A stretch of DNA of 64,000 nt. Source: Catalimonadaceae bacterium JC749. GTDB taxonomy: Bacteria; Bacteroidota; Bacteroidia; Cytophagales; Cyclobacteriaceae. Position 1 is the stretch's first letter, and each line of letters starts with the position of its first letter. The DNA lies in assembly GCA_021730635.1 (NCBI GenBank), contig JAJNNC010000001.1, forward strand, positions 744,001 to 808,000, in the 5' to 3' direction. The notes under the pieces are model-generated. The model made no database searches. It worked only from the letters and a program-made list of their open reading frames with translations, and was not told the origin of the DNA. Both the position numbers and the translations under genes were made by a program. Positions 1-8,312 of the stretch are shown piece after piece.

Positions 1-1753
1 GAGTTTCCCAGACTATTTAAACGATTACTGGGTCATTAAAACAGATAAAAATGGCAAAAAGCTATGGGACAGAACCTACGGTGGTGAAGGGTATGACTTT
101 CTTAGCAGTATAGTGCCCACAGCCGATGGAGGCTATTTGCTAGCGGGGGCTTCCAGCTCTGATATCTCCGGTGATAAAAGCGAAGAGCAGCGAGGCGATT
201 TCGACTACTGGATCATCAAAACCGATATGACTGGCAAAAAGAAATGGGATAAGACCTTTGGTGGTAATGACAGTGATGAGCTTAAAAAAGTGATTGCTAC
301 AGCCGATGGCGGTTATCTGTTGGCCGGAAACTCTTATTCTAAAGCTTCAGGCGACAAAAGTGAAAATAGCAGAGGTGAGCTGGATTACTGGGTGGTGAAA
401 GTTAACAAAGACGGTATCAAACAGTGGGACAAAACCATTGGTGGCAATGGCTATGACTGGCTTAGCAGTGTGGTTCCTACCGCTGATGGCGGCTATTTAC
501 TGGCCGGTTATTCCGATTCAGGCAAATCAGGCAACAAAACACAGAACAGTAAAGGCGTTTACGATTACTGGATTGTCAAGCTCGATAAAAATGGCAAACA
601 GCGTTGGGATAAAACACTGGGAGGCAAAGGATATGACAACCTTATGGCTGCCATTGCTACAGCCGACGGCGGCTATTTGCTGGCCGGTGCTTCTGACTCA
701 GATGTTTCCGGAAATAAAAGTGAAAACAGCAGAGGCTATACCGACTACTGGATCATCAAGACAGATAAGAACGGCAACAAGCTTTGGGATAGAACCATTG
801 GCGGTAATGACAGTGACGAGTTAACAACCCTTATTGCTACGGGCGATGGCGGCTATTTGCTGGCTGGCAACTCCTATTCTGAGGCTTCAAAAGATAAGAG
901 TGAGAACACCAAAGGAATCTATGACTTCTGGTTGGTCAAGACAGATAACAAAGGTAAAAAGCTGTGGGATAAAACCATTGGCGGTAACCTGGAAGATGTG
1001 CCCAACCAGATCGTTTCTACTACGGATGGGGGCTATCTGCTGGCAGGTGTATCCAGTTCTACCGAGTCAGGTGATAAAAGCACCGGCAGCAAAGGTGTTT
1101 CTGACTACTGGATTGTTAAAGTAGCAGAAACAGCTCCTGAATTTACGGTTAGCAACTTTACGCTGATCAACGCGAATACCAATCACGATATTACTGCTTT
1201 GAGCGACGGGGATGTCATTGACCTGGCCCAGGTAAACAATGCTATCCTGAGTATCCGGGCCAATACCCAACCCACGAAGGTGGATAGGATCAAGTTTGAG
1301 CTCGTTGGGCCTTTTACGCACAAAGCGATAGAGAACTTTAGTCCGTATGCTTTGTTTGGCGATGAGCTCAAGAGTGGCAGCGCAGATTACAACGGCAAAC
1401 AGTTTGTTCCGGGGCAATACAAGCTAAAGGTCACCCCTTACATGAATGGCAAAGCCGGTAAAGTTTCCACCATCCTTTTCTCAGTGACGAATACCAGTAA
1501 TGCCAGGGTAGCAGCCTTGCAGGTAGATGTTTACCCGGTACCTACGTCAGGTGTCGTCCACATCCAGCATAAAGGTGCGGATACAGAAGCCAATATGACG
1601 CTCTTAGACTTTGCTGGAAACGCTTTGTTAAGTCAGACGCTGCAGGGACAATCAGAACGAACCTTAGACTTGAGTGCCTACAAAAAAGGATTTTATTTCC
1701 TGAAGATTGTTGGCAAAGAAGGTGTAGAAACCAAAAGAATTGTAATAGAGTAA
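1..1753 (+). CDS. Secreted tandem-repeat protein with T9SS type A sorting tail (5' partial)
   Basis: The reading frame is open at the left edge (first full codon at base 2), so the real start and signal peptide lie outside the window. Up to about base 1130 the protein is six nearly identical 60-residue units, each 180 bp, with a DYW..K core, a WD.T.GG strand and a DGGYLLAG motif at bases 121, 301, 481, 661, 841 and 1021. Such units probably form blades of a beta-propeller (inference). Next, about bases 1135-1490, is a beta-sandwich like those seen in other secreted Bacteroidota proteins. The last about 80 residues (VYPVPTSG..., ending RIVIE) match the T9SS C-terminal signal, so export to the surface or medium is expected. 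A strong hairpin follows the stop. The binding target is unknown. Confidence 0.85.
   Translation, partial: SFPDYLNDYWVIKTDKNGKKLWDRTYGGEGYDFLSSIVPTADGGYLLAGASSSDISGDKSEEQRGDFDYWIIKTDMTGKKKWDKTFGGNDSDELKKVIATADGGYLLAGNSYSKASGDKSENSRGELDYWVVKVNKDGIKQWDKTIGGNGYDWLSSVVPTADGGYLLAGYSDSGKSGNKTQNSKGVYDYWIVKLDKNGKQRWDKTLGGKGYDNLMAAIATADGGYLLAGASDSDVSGNKSENSRGYTDYWIIKTDKNGNKLWDRTIGGNDSDELTTLIATGDGGYLLAGNSYSEASKDKSENTKGIYDFWLVKTDNKGKKLWDKTIGGNLEDVPNQIVSTTDGGYLLAGVSSSTESGDKSTGSKGVSDYWIVKVAETAPEFTVSNFTLINANTNHDITALSDGDVIDLAQVNNAILSIRANTQPTKVDRIKFELVGPFTHKAIENFSPYALFGDELKSGSADYNGKQFVPGQYKLKVTPYMNGKAGKVSTILFSVTNTSNARVAALQVDVYPVPTSGVVHIQHKGADTEANMTLLDFAGNALLSQTLQGQSERTLDLSAYKKGFYFLKIVGKEGVETKRIVIE
2..1123 (+). 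repeat. In-frame 180-bp tandem repeats
   Basis: Six copies of a 180-bp unit (60 codons) follow each other with no length change; the GATGG(C/A)GGCTAT core recurs at exactly 180-bp steps from 121 to 1021. Copies differ mostly at third codon positions and in the variable loop after DGGYLLAG, which alternates between GASSSD, GNSYS and GYSDSG types. The left edge of the array is outside the window. Confidence 0.9.
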
Positions 1754-1759
1754 AACAAA

Positions 1760-1799
1760 TGCGCTATCTGGCTGGCTTTTCAACCGCCGGATAGCGCAA
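1760..1799 (+). terminator. Hairpin after the T9SS-tail gene
   Basis: TGCGCTATC at the left and GATAGCGCA at the right form a 9-bp perfect stem that extends by a G-T wobble and GGC/GCC pairs to about 13 bp, starting 7 bases after the stop codon. The T tract after it is weak, so it may be a 3'-end stabiliser rather than a strict rho-independent terminator. Confidence 0.6.
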
Positions 1800-1896
1800 T
1801 TCCCTTCATAATATCCGATCAGCACAAGTTATTCGAGAAGCTACAGCGGTCATTGCTTTTTTTGTGGAAGTATACGCATCGGAATATCAGCGACAG

Positions 1897-1970
1897 GCTT
1901 ATGATTTGATAAACCACAAGTCCTTTGTTATGTGAGCAGCAAGTTACACTACGTTAAACTTGCTGTAGAT
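1897..1970 (+). repeat. REP-like repeat, upstream copy
   Basis: GCTTATGATTTGATAA followed by CCACAAGTC is shared with a copy downstream of the transposase. In this copy AGCAAGTT (1938-1945) and AACTTGCT (1957-1964) form a stem with an 11-base loop. The pairing of imperfect palindromes with a RAYT gene is typical of REP/BIME systems. Confidence 0.6.
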
Positions 1971-2066
1971 TGAAGTAGCAGCAAATAAAGGTAAGTATAT
2001 TGATCCATTACAGTTACTGCTGCAAGTTTGTGCGTCAGTATCCATAAGGCGAGGGTAACTTGTGGC

Positions 2067-2103
2067 AAGTATATTGCAAGCTTTCAGCTTGCCTTATATA
2101 CTT
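2067..2103 (+). repeat. Long hairpin upstream of RAYT start
   Basis: AAGTATAT and GCAAGC on the left pair with GCTTGC and ATATACTT on the right around a TTTCA loop, with a small asymmetric internal bulge (T against CTT). It ends 9 bases before the chosen ATG, where a fold could hide the ribosome-binding region or act as a recognition hairpin for the transposase. Confidence 0.6.
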
Positions 2104-2111
2104 CCGTTACC

Positions 2112-2660
2112 ATGAGCAGAAATTATAAGTTCCATAATCAGGATCAACTTTACTTTGTAACCTTTACCACTGTCCATTGGATTGATGTATTTACCAGAAA
2201 CATCTATAAAGATACTGTTGTAGATAGTCTGCGTTATTGTGTCACCCACAAAGGATTAGAGCTGTACGCCTGGTGTATCATGACAAACCACGTTCACCTG
2301 ATCATTGGCACCCATCATTTGCCTATGCAGGATATTCTGCGGGATATGAAAAGACATACCTCCAAGGCCATTATTAAATCTATTGCGGAAAACTCTCAGG
2401 AAAGCAGAAAGCGTTGGATGTTATGGATGTTTGAAAAGGCAGGCAAGAGAAATTCAAATAACCAGCGATACCAATTCTGGCAGCAGCATAATCACCCCAT
2501 CATGTTGTGGAATAATAAAATCATGCAGCAAAAATTAGAGTATATTCATCATAATCCTGTGAAAGCAGGTATTGTGACTGAGCCGGAACACTACTTGTAT
2601 AGCAGTGCTGCTGATTATACCGGAGAAAGAGGCATGATTGATATTAATTTTATTGAATAG
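2112..2660 (+). CDS. REP-associated tyrosine transposase (RAYT, Y1/IS200-like family)
   Basis: A 182-residue single-stranded-DNA nuclease of the Y1 HUH family. The start MSRNYKF is preferred to an upstream frame start at 2028 because family members begin just before the YFVTFTT strand and because a hairpin fills the extra part. The HUH motif is HVHLI in the segment MTNHVHLI, and the catalytic tyrosine is expected in the YIHHNPVKAG segment near residue 141. RAYT proteins bind and nick short palindromic repeats. Here similar repeat copies lie on both sides (1897-1970 and 2683-2734), so gene and repeats look like one domesticated or mobile unit. The reading frame is intact. Confidence 0.85.
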   Translation: MSRNYKFHNQDQLYFVTFTTVHWIDVFTRNIYKDTVVDSLRYCVTHKGLELYAWCIMTNHVHLIIGTHHLPMQDILRDMKRHTSKAIIKSIAENSQESRKRWMLWMFEKAGKRNSNNQRYQFWQQHNHPIMLWNNKIMQQKLEYIHHNPVKAGIVTEPEHYLYSSAADYTGERGMIDINFIE

Positions 2661-2682
2661 TAAGGAAGTACATAAACTAAAA

Positions 2683-2734
2683 GCTTATGATTTGATAAGC
2701 CACAAGTCAGGCTGCGCTAAACTTGCGGTAAATA
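2683..2734 (+). repeat. REP-like repeat, downstream copy
   Basis: It shares GCTTATGATTTGATAA.CCACAAGTC and the CTAAACTTGC(T/G)GTA part with the copy at 1897, but lacks about 20 middle bases. CCACAAGT and ACTTGCGG can pair with one mismatch. Confidence 0.55.
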
Positions 2735-2768
2735 GGAGACATTAGTGGATTTACAGAGGTAAGTACAA

Positions 2769-3386
2769 CTATTGATCTGCTTTGACAGGTACGCCGATGT
2801 CTGAACTGATCTTCCAGGTTTCTTCAAAAACAGAAGTATAGACGATTTCTATTTTCACCTTATCGCCTTCAAAAAGATCTCTCAAAACATTGGCCGCTTC
2901 CACATCATTGGCCATTATCAAACCGATGGTCTTGCCAGCCGGAATGACGGATCCTTTCTCTAAGCTGGTCCGACCAGTTTTGACAGGATTTTTCGGATAG
3001 ATTACCTTGATAAAAAAGTCGCTCAAACTCCCTTCATGGGTTTTTCCTTCGTACACTACCTGCATATGCTGAATAAAAGCCGGACCCACGCCGTCATTTT
3101 GTATTACCACAGCAAACTCATCAGGCCTTTCTCCTGTGCTGTTAAACATAGTTAAATAAGGCAATACACTGGCAAACTGCTGTTTCTGTATCATAGCCGT
3201 CTGGTTTCTGATCAGGTAGGTCTGGTAAGTGAAGGTAATAAAGGTGCCTACGCTGATGATAAAGGCGAAAAGACCTAACAGGTTATTGCTACTCCATGAT
3301 GTTATGCCAGATTTTATTGCCTTAGGCACTTCTGAGCGGGCAGCAGCTGTTTCTTCCTTGATTTCATTTTCAGCGGTTTCACTCAT
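2769..3386 (-). CDS. Hypothetical single-span membrane protein
   Basis: I do not recognise a named family. The start MSETAENEIKEE at 3386 gives 205 residues; an upstream in-frame ATG at 3440 would add 18 residues of little protein character. A charged N-terminus of about 40 residues leads to one membrane span (LLGLFAFIISVGTFITF), a short polar linker and a beta-rich soluble domain with alternating hydrophobic residues, probably outside the cytoplasm. It faces the BASS transporter gene divergently across about 140 bases. No enzyme motif is visible. Confidence 0.65.
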   Translation of the reverse strand: MSETAENEIKEETAAARSEVPKAIKSGITSWSSNNLLGLFAFIISVGTFITFTYQTYLIRNQTAMIQKQQFASVLPYLTMFNSTGERPDEFAVVIQNDGVGPAFIQHMQVVYEGKTHEGSLSDFFIKVIYPKNPVKTGRTSLEKGSVIPAGKTIGLIMANDVEAANVLRDLFEGDKVKIEIVYTSVFEETWKISSDIGVPVKADQ

Positions 3387-3527
3387 AGGATCTGTGTCAG
3401 GTTGTAATAATGAGAATCCATAATATGAAATGTGATGCAATAAAACAATTACCCTACTAAGGGGACAGGCTAAGAAATAATAGTGTAACCCTGTGTGCCT
3501 TGCGCTTTTAAGTTTATTTTCGCAGCC

Positions 3528-4424
3528 ATGAATGAGTTTGCCAAAAAATATTTTAACCTGATCCTTTTCTTAGCAACCATAGCGGGATTTTGCCTGCCTC
3601 AGCCGGGCGCCCTCTCAGGACCGTTCATCCTGGCGGTCTTATGTTTTATCATCTTTGCTTCTTCGTTTAAAGTTGATTTTTCTCCCGCATTTTTCCAATC
3701 TCAAACCCGGACTGTGATCGGATTTTATGTACTCCGGTTTCTGGTGCTGCCCGCGGCCTTATTCTGGCTGATCCAACCTTTCTCTCCTTTCTATGCCACA
3801 GGTGTTTTTCTGCTATGTGTGCTTCCTGCCGGTGTTACCTCTCCAGCCTTTACCAATGTTTTTAAAGGAGACGTCACCCTGGCGCTGGCCTTGCTCATCC
3901 TGAGTAGTATGCTGACGCCCCTGGTATTACCTTATCTGGGAGGATGGCTGATGGCAGAAACCTTACAGGTAGATTTATTCAGGCTATTCACGACCCTGTT
4001 CATTACGGTCATCTTCCCTTACCTGGCTCATCTGCCTGTGCGCAGGTACCGGAAAGTAAGCCATTGGATGCAGCACCATGATTCCTTCATTTCCATTGTA
4101 GGCATTGCCGTTATTTTTACTTTAGCCATTGCTGAATACCGGTCTGTGTTGCTGACGCAAACCGGCCAGATCCTTCCATACTTTCTGGTAAGCTTTGCCG
4201 TATTTTTATTCTTATATCTGTTCGGCTGGTGGGTGCTGCCTAGCACCTCCAGAAGCAATAAGGTGGCTTTGCTTTTCAGTTCTGGCGCTAACAACGTGGC
4301 CTTGGGGATTGTGGTGAGCTTTCTGTATTTTCCGATACAGACGGGGGTATTTTTTGTGGTATGCGAAGTTGTATGGGTATTGGTGCTGATTCCCGTACGC
4401 CGATGGATGGTAAAAGTAGCCTGA
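3528..4424 (+). CDS. BASS-family (bile acid:sodium symporter-like) transporter
   Basis: A 298-residue inner-membrane protein with about nine or ten hydrophobic segments and very few charges, apart from the LPVRRYRK loop near residue 178. The segments CVLPAGVTSPAF and SSGANNVALG are the two conserved crossover-like motifs of the BASS fold (proline-rich in the first half, GANN in the second half), so Na+-coupled transport of an organic anion is likely. The substrate cannot be told from sequence. The start MNEFAKKY at 3528 is chosen over an upstream frame start at 3495 because transporters of this family begin close to the first span. Confidence 0.75.
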   Translation: MNEFAKKYFNLILFLATIAGFCLPQPGALSGPFILAVLCFIIFASSFKVDFSPAFFQSQTRTVIGFYVLRFLVLPAALFWLIQPFSPFYATGVFLLCVLPAGVTSPAFTNVFKGDVTLALALLILSSMLTPLVLPYLGGWLMAETLQVDLFRLFTTLFITVIFPYLAHLPVRRYRKVSHWMQHHDSFISIVGIAVIFTLAIAEYRSVLLTQTGQILPYFLVSFAVFLFLYLFGWWVLPSTSRSNKVALLFSSGANNVALGIVVSFLYFPIQTGVFFVVCEVVWVLVLIPVRRWMVKVA

Positions 4425-4458
4425 TAGTAGCAATACCTCCATGCTGGCCGTTTGATCT

Positions 4459-6834
4459 CTAAAATTCTATCCGGTAAGTCAGAATGGGAATCAGGCCGAG
4501 CTGATATTTGGTAATGACTTCATCCTGTACGGCATCATAGTATTGAAAGGCTACATTTTGCTGGTTAAGCGCGTTTTGTAAATCCAAAGACAATACACTG
4601 GTGTAGTTAGCCCGATTCATTCGCAGGCTTACGCGCAAATCTATTTTAAAATAATCAGGCAACTGCTGAGAGAATGCCCGGGCGTCATCAAAGACGGTCA
4701 TCTGCTTCTGCTCTGAAGCAGAGACGTTGATGGGGGTCGTCCGCATGCCCCCCAGATAAACAGCACGTAAGTTGATGCCAATCACCCGTTTTTTATCTTC
4801 CTTATCCCAGGCAAATTCTTTTCCGCCGGTAAAACTGAAGGTGTAGTTGCCGTTGAACCGGGTATCTCTCTGGATACCGTCGGCAGCCGTATATTTTGAT
4901 TCATATAGGGAACTACTGAACAGCAGATAATAACTATCAGACAGACTCTTCTCCAGCGTCAGTTCTGCCCCATAATTCTTGCCTGTTCCCTCATTGACCA
5001 GCGGCTCATCCACAAATCCTTCAAAAAGGTTGAGGGCGGAGAAGGTACTGTTAGGGTTGGTGGAAACAGGCACATCAAACAGGCGTTGATAATACGTTTC
5101 CAGACGCAAATTTGACGTTTCATCCAGCAGATAGCTGTAACTGAACACATAATGATGGGCTTTGGTAAATCCAAGCTCCTCATTGGTGTCAATAAGGGCT
5201 CCGCTGGAAGAAGTAGGCTTGGAAAAGTAAACACCAGGTAGCTGTAGTTGGCTATGCAAGCCATAGGCTAAATTCAATGACTGGTTCTGCGCTACATTCC
5301 ACTGCAAAGAGGCTCTTGGCTCCAGCGACTGGCTGCCATTAAAAGTGAAATAAACGTAGTGCAAGCCAATCTGTAAGGTAAGTACGCGGCTCAAAGAAAA
5401 CTTTCCACTCATGTAAGGCCGGATCAACTGCCCCTTCCCTTCTCCCTCTACCAATGTTTGAGGCGACACTACCAGGTTGCCCTCTGCGCTACTGAGGCGA
5501 TAATACAAATGATCCAGAAAGAACCCTCCGTTTAGGGAGTGGCTTCCACTTATTTTTCCGGTAACAGAAGAAGTCGCTGAAAGGCGTATCTCCTGATAAT
5601 CGTCTTCTTCCACCCGCTCCACTTCATAGTTTTCATTCAGGATATCCCCGAAGCGGTTGCTATTCAAACCAGAGGTAGCGACGACCGATTTCCATAAGAG
5701 TTGACCTGTGGTATAGGTATGTGTTACTCCCAGGGCTCCCATATCATTGGTAAAAGTGATATCATAGCGATCCTTGGCTGTTTCCCAGGCAGAGGAATCG
5801 CGGCTGGCCTCAAACACATTACTTCCTAATCCACCTATCCCAAACACGGTAAATTCTCCCGATTTTTTGGTAGGAAAAGAAAGATTGAAAGAAAGATCCT
5901 GAAAAGTGATCTTTTCGCCGCCAAAATCCAGCCCAATGACATTGGTCAGCAATCCTACGGTAGAATAACGATAGTTGGCCAGAAAAGAACTTTCCAAACC
6001 TTCCTGAAAAGGACCTTCTGCGGCAAATTCTAATCCGATTAAACCTGCTTGAACGGTATATTCATATTGTTCGTTGTTTCCTTTCCGAAGGCGCATATCA
6101 AATACACCACCAATAGCATTACCATACCGTGCCGGAAAGGCACCGCTGAGAAAGGTAGAATTATCCAGTACTTGTGTGCTCAAAATACTCTGACTGCCAC
6201 TACTTGCTACTCGCCGATCATTAAAGGTTCCTGCATTGGAAAGGTGGTTTGGATTGACAATATCTATGCCCTCGAGCCGCCAGAGCAGACTAGCAGGCGA
6301 ATTGCCTCTCACGGAAATATGGTTACCCTGGTCGTTGGTACCTACCACACCCGGAAAAGAAGTGGCCAAACGGGCCGGATCGAAAAAAGTAGCGGCATAC
6401 CGGCGGGTTTCTTCTACTGAGAAGGTCCGGCTACTCACCGGCTCAATGGTTTCCACTGTTGCAGTTTGTTCTCTGACCACCACTTCACTCAGGCTTTTAG
6501 CTGCTTGCGTCAGAGCAATGTCCAGTATAGTTTCTTTACCGGCCTGCACCAGCAAATCAGGAATAGTAAATGTTTCATATCCTACAAAGCTGGCTTTCAG
6601 AATGTAGCGTCCTATTGGCACTTTTTCCAGCCGAAAGGCTCCCTCTTCATCCGTTGTAGTGCCCACAGCAGGCTCTGTATCTTTCAGATAGACAGAAGCA
6701 CCCGATAAGGGTTGGCGGGTTTCGCTATCATAAACAGTGCCTCTGATGGTTTGGATAATATCCTGAGCACCCGCCGGATTAAAACAATGGAGTGAAACCA
6801 GCAAAGAAAAAAAATAAAACCGCTTTACATTCAT
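4459..6834 (-). CDS. TonB-dependent outer-membrane receptor with CarboxypepD_reg-like domain
   Basis: A 791-residue outer-membrane receptor. Residues 1-23 are a signal peptide ending in AGAQ. Residues 27-115 form a carboxypeptidase-regulatory-like domain (GTVYDSETRQPLSGASV). The plug follows, about 125-250, with FPGV and the ISVRGNSP motif. The rest is a 22-strand-type barrel ending in RIEF, with the aromatic last residue expected for BAM recognition. It takes up a ligand with energy from TonB-ExbBD. It lacks the KDAPSASIYG-type signature of SusC, so it is an ordinary TonB receptor rather than part of a SusCD pair. A possible promoter -7 box (TAGTTTTG on the minus strand, 6895-6902) lies 61 bases upstream. 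Confidence 0.88.
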   Translation of the reverse strand: MNVKRFYFFSLLVSLHCFNPAGAQDIIQTIRGTVYDSETRQPLSGASVYLKDTEPAVGTTTDEEGAFRLEKVPIGRYILKASFVGYETFTIPDLLVQAGKETILDIALTQAAKSLSEVVVREQTATVETIEPVSSRTFSVEETRRYAATFFDPARLATSFPGVVGTNDQGNHISVRGNSPASLLWRLEGIDIVNPNHLSNAGTFNDRRVASSGSQSILSTQVLDNSTFLSGAFPARYGNAIGGVFDMRLRKGNNEQYEYTVQAGLIGLEFAAEGPFQEGLESSFLANYRYSTVGLLTNVIGLDFGGEKITFQDLSFNLSFPTKKSGEFTVFGIGGLGSNVFEASRDSSAWETAKDRYDITFTNDMGALGVTHTYTTGQLLWKSVVATSGLNSNRFGDILNENYEVERVEEDDYQEIRLSATSSVTGKISGSHSLNGGFFLDHLYYRLSSAEGNLVVSPQTLVEGEGKGQLIRPYMSGKFSLSRVLTLQIGLHYVYFTFNGSQSLEPRASLQWNVAQNQSLNLAYGLHSQLQLPGVYFSKPTSSSGALIDTNEELGFTKAHHYVFSYSYLLDETSNLRLETYYQRLFDVPVSTNPNSTFSALNLFEGFVDEPLVNEGTGKNYGAELTLEKSLSDSYYLLFSSSLYESKYTAADGIQRDTRFNGNYTFSFTGGKEFAWDKEDKKRVIGINLRAVYLGGMRTTPINVSASEQKQMTVFDDARAFSQQLPDYFKIDLRVSLRMNRANYTSVLSLDLQNALNQQNVAFQYYDAVQDEVITKYQLGLIPILTYRIEF

Positions 6835-7081
6835 TATTGCTCAAGCATTTGTACTCTGATACAAGCCCCTTTCTTAGAAAGAAGAGAGTGATTACAAAAC
6901 TAAAAAAATACTAAAAACTTCATATTTCAGCTGTCACGCTCAATTGCTGTTTTAGCATAAAATTTCACCCATCAGGATGCTTCTCCTTACCCCTGGCCCA
7001 TAGCCGTAAGCACCTTGGAAAACCGATGATTGTCAATACTTCAAAGAAGTGCTCGGGCAGGAGAAACGACACATGATTCTC

Positions 7082-8236
7082 TCAGATTTTGACGATGATC
7101 TTTCTATGATACATAATCCAGATTGGAATAAAACACAGCAGTGTATAGAGGATAGCCCAGACAAAGGAGGCCAGTTTGATACCTAGCCCTATATTTACCA
7201 AACCCTGATAGCTTGCTTCTTTCAGGGTAGTGTTTCCTACCGGAATCACGAATAAATCTATCAGCAGACCATGTAATACATAAGCAGTGATGGCATTGAC
7301 GCCAAAGGCGACAAAAAACGGTATCCACTTCTGATATTTGAGTACATCAACAAACCAGTAAAGTGTTCCTAATAGTAAGAGTGCAAAACCTGAAGTTACC
7401 ATTACATAGGAACTGGTCCAAAGGTTTTTGTTCACGGGAAATACTTGATCCCACAGATAGCCAATCATACAAAGTATGACACCAGCCACCATCATCCAGA
7501 TAATTTTCCGTTCAGCCGTCTGTTGAGACAGCAGCAGATAACCGGTCAGCACGCCGGAGAAGCCTGTTACAAAAGAAGGAAGCGTGCTCAACGCTCCTTC
7601 CGGATCCCACGAGCCCCGGTATAATCGCCCTGGTACCAGCAAACGATCCATCCAGGCGGCCAGATTGGTTCCAGGTTCTAAATTGGGAGGCCCTACGCCA
7701 GGGACAGGTACCAACACCATGAGCAACCAATAGCCTACTAGGAAAATGGCACTTACTGCCACGATTCCTTTCCATGAGAGCTTAAGAAACAGTAAACTGC
7801 AAACCAGATAGACAAGGGCAATGCGCTGCAATACACCAGCTACCCTCAGGTTGCCAAAGTCAAACTCAGGAAACAGCGCCAGAAAAACGCCCAATAGAAA
7901 AATAATAACAGCCCTCTTTACAATTTTTATGACCAGCGACTTATCGCTTATTCCTTTTTCTTTTCTTCTTCCCAAGGCAAGTGTGATCGCAGTACCTACC
8001 ATGAAAAGGAAGAAGGGAAAGACAAGGTCGGTGGGTGTTAGACCGTGCCACTCAGCATGATGCAAGGGGTGATATAAGTGACTCCAGGAACCTGGTGTAT
8101 TCACTATGATCATTCCTGCGATGGTAATACCTCTCATGACGTCCAGAGACAGTAGTCTTTCCCGAAAGGTTCTGTCTTCTTTGAGATAGGTGGTTTGGGG
8201 TTCTTTCTGAGCTTGTAGCTTTACTGAATTTTCCAT
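7082..8236 (-). CDS. NagX/HGSNAT-like transmembrane acyltransferase (DUF5009/COG4299)
   Basis: A 384-residue polytopic membrane protein with about ten spans. The LSLDVMRG motif near residue 30, the N-terminal GMIIVN span, the HAEWHGLTPTDLVFPFFLF segment and the C-terminal TAYVLHG segment are those of the family that includes lysosomal heparan-alpha-glucosaminide N-acetyltransferase and bacterial NagX. The family moves acetyl groups across a membrane to amino sugars, or is inferred to act with GlcNAc uptake. It ends a minus-strand series and follows a GH20 hexosaminidase by 76 bases, which supports an amino-sugar role. The substrate is inferred from context. Confidence 0.82.
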   Translation of the reverse strand: MENSVKLQAQKEPQTTYLKEDRTFRERLLSLDVMRGITIAGMIIVNTPGSWSHLYHPLHHAEWHGLTPTDLVFPFFLFMVGTAITLALGRRKEKGISDKSLVIKIVKRAVIIFLLGVFLALFPEFDFGNLRVAGVLQRIALVYLVCSLLFLKLSWKGIVAVSAIFLVGYWLLMVLVPVPGVGPPNLEPGTNLAAWMDRLLVPGRLYRGSWDPEGALSTLPSFVTGFSGVLTGYLLLSQQTAERKIIWMMVAGVILCMIGYLWDQVFPVNKNLWTSSYVMVTSGFALLLLGTLYWFVDVLKYQKWIPFFVAFGVNAITAYVLHGLLIDLFVIPVGNTTLKEASYQGLVNIGLGIKLASFVWAILYTLLCFIPIWIMYHRKIIVKI

Positions 8237-8312
8237 GAAGATGAAAGTAATTACAACAGACAGTCCTTTTCCTGTCCTTTAGTTTTAATGAAAGAAGATC
8301 AGCTCAGTGGTT

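Larger units (their letters stand above)
1754..2111. other. Intergenic region before the RAYT gene
   Basis: This stretch holds the hairpin after the T9SS-tail gene, one copy of the RAYT-associated repeat (1897-1970) and a long hairpin ending 9 bases before the transposase start (2067-2103). No convincing coding frame was seen. The longer reading frame that opens upstream at 2028 runs through the hairpin and is not likely to be translated. Confidence 0.6.

Noticed and set aside
2-1123. Regular repeats that could be taken for a CRISPR-like array
   Set aside because: The unit is 180 bp, in frame, without short repeats plus unique spacers, and encodes a coherent protein.
2028-2111. Longer N-terminus for the RAYT protein
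   Set aside because: The extra 28 residues would be read through a strong hairpin and do not look like the family's N-terminus.
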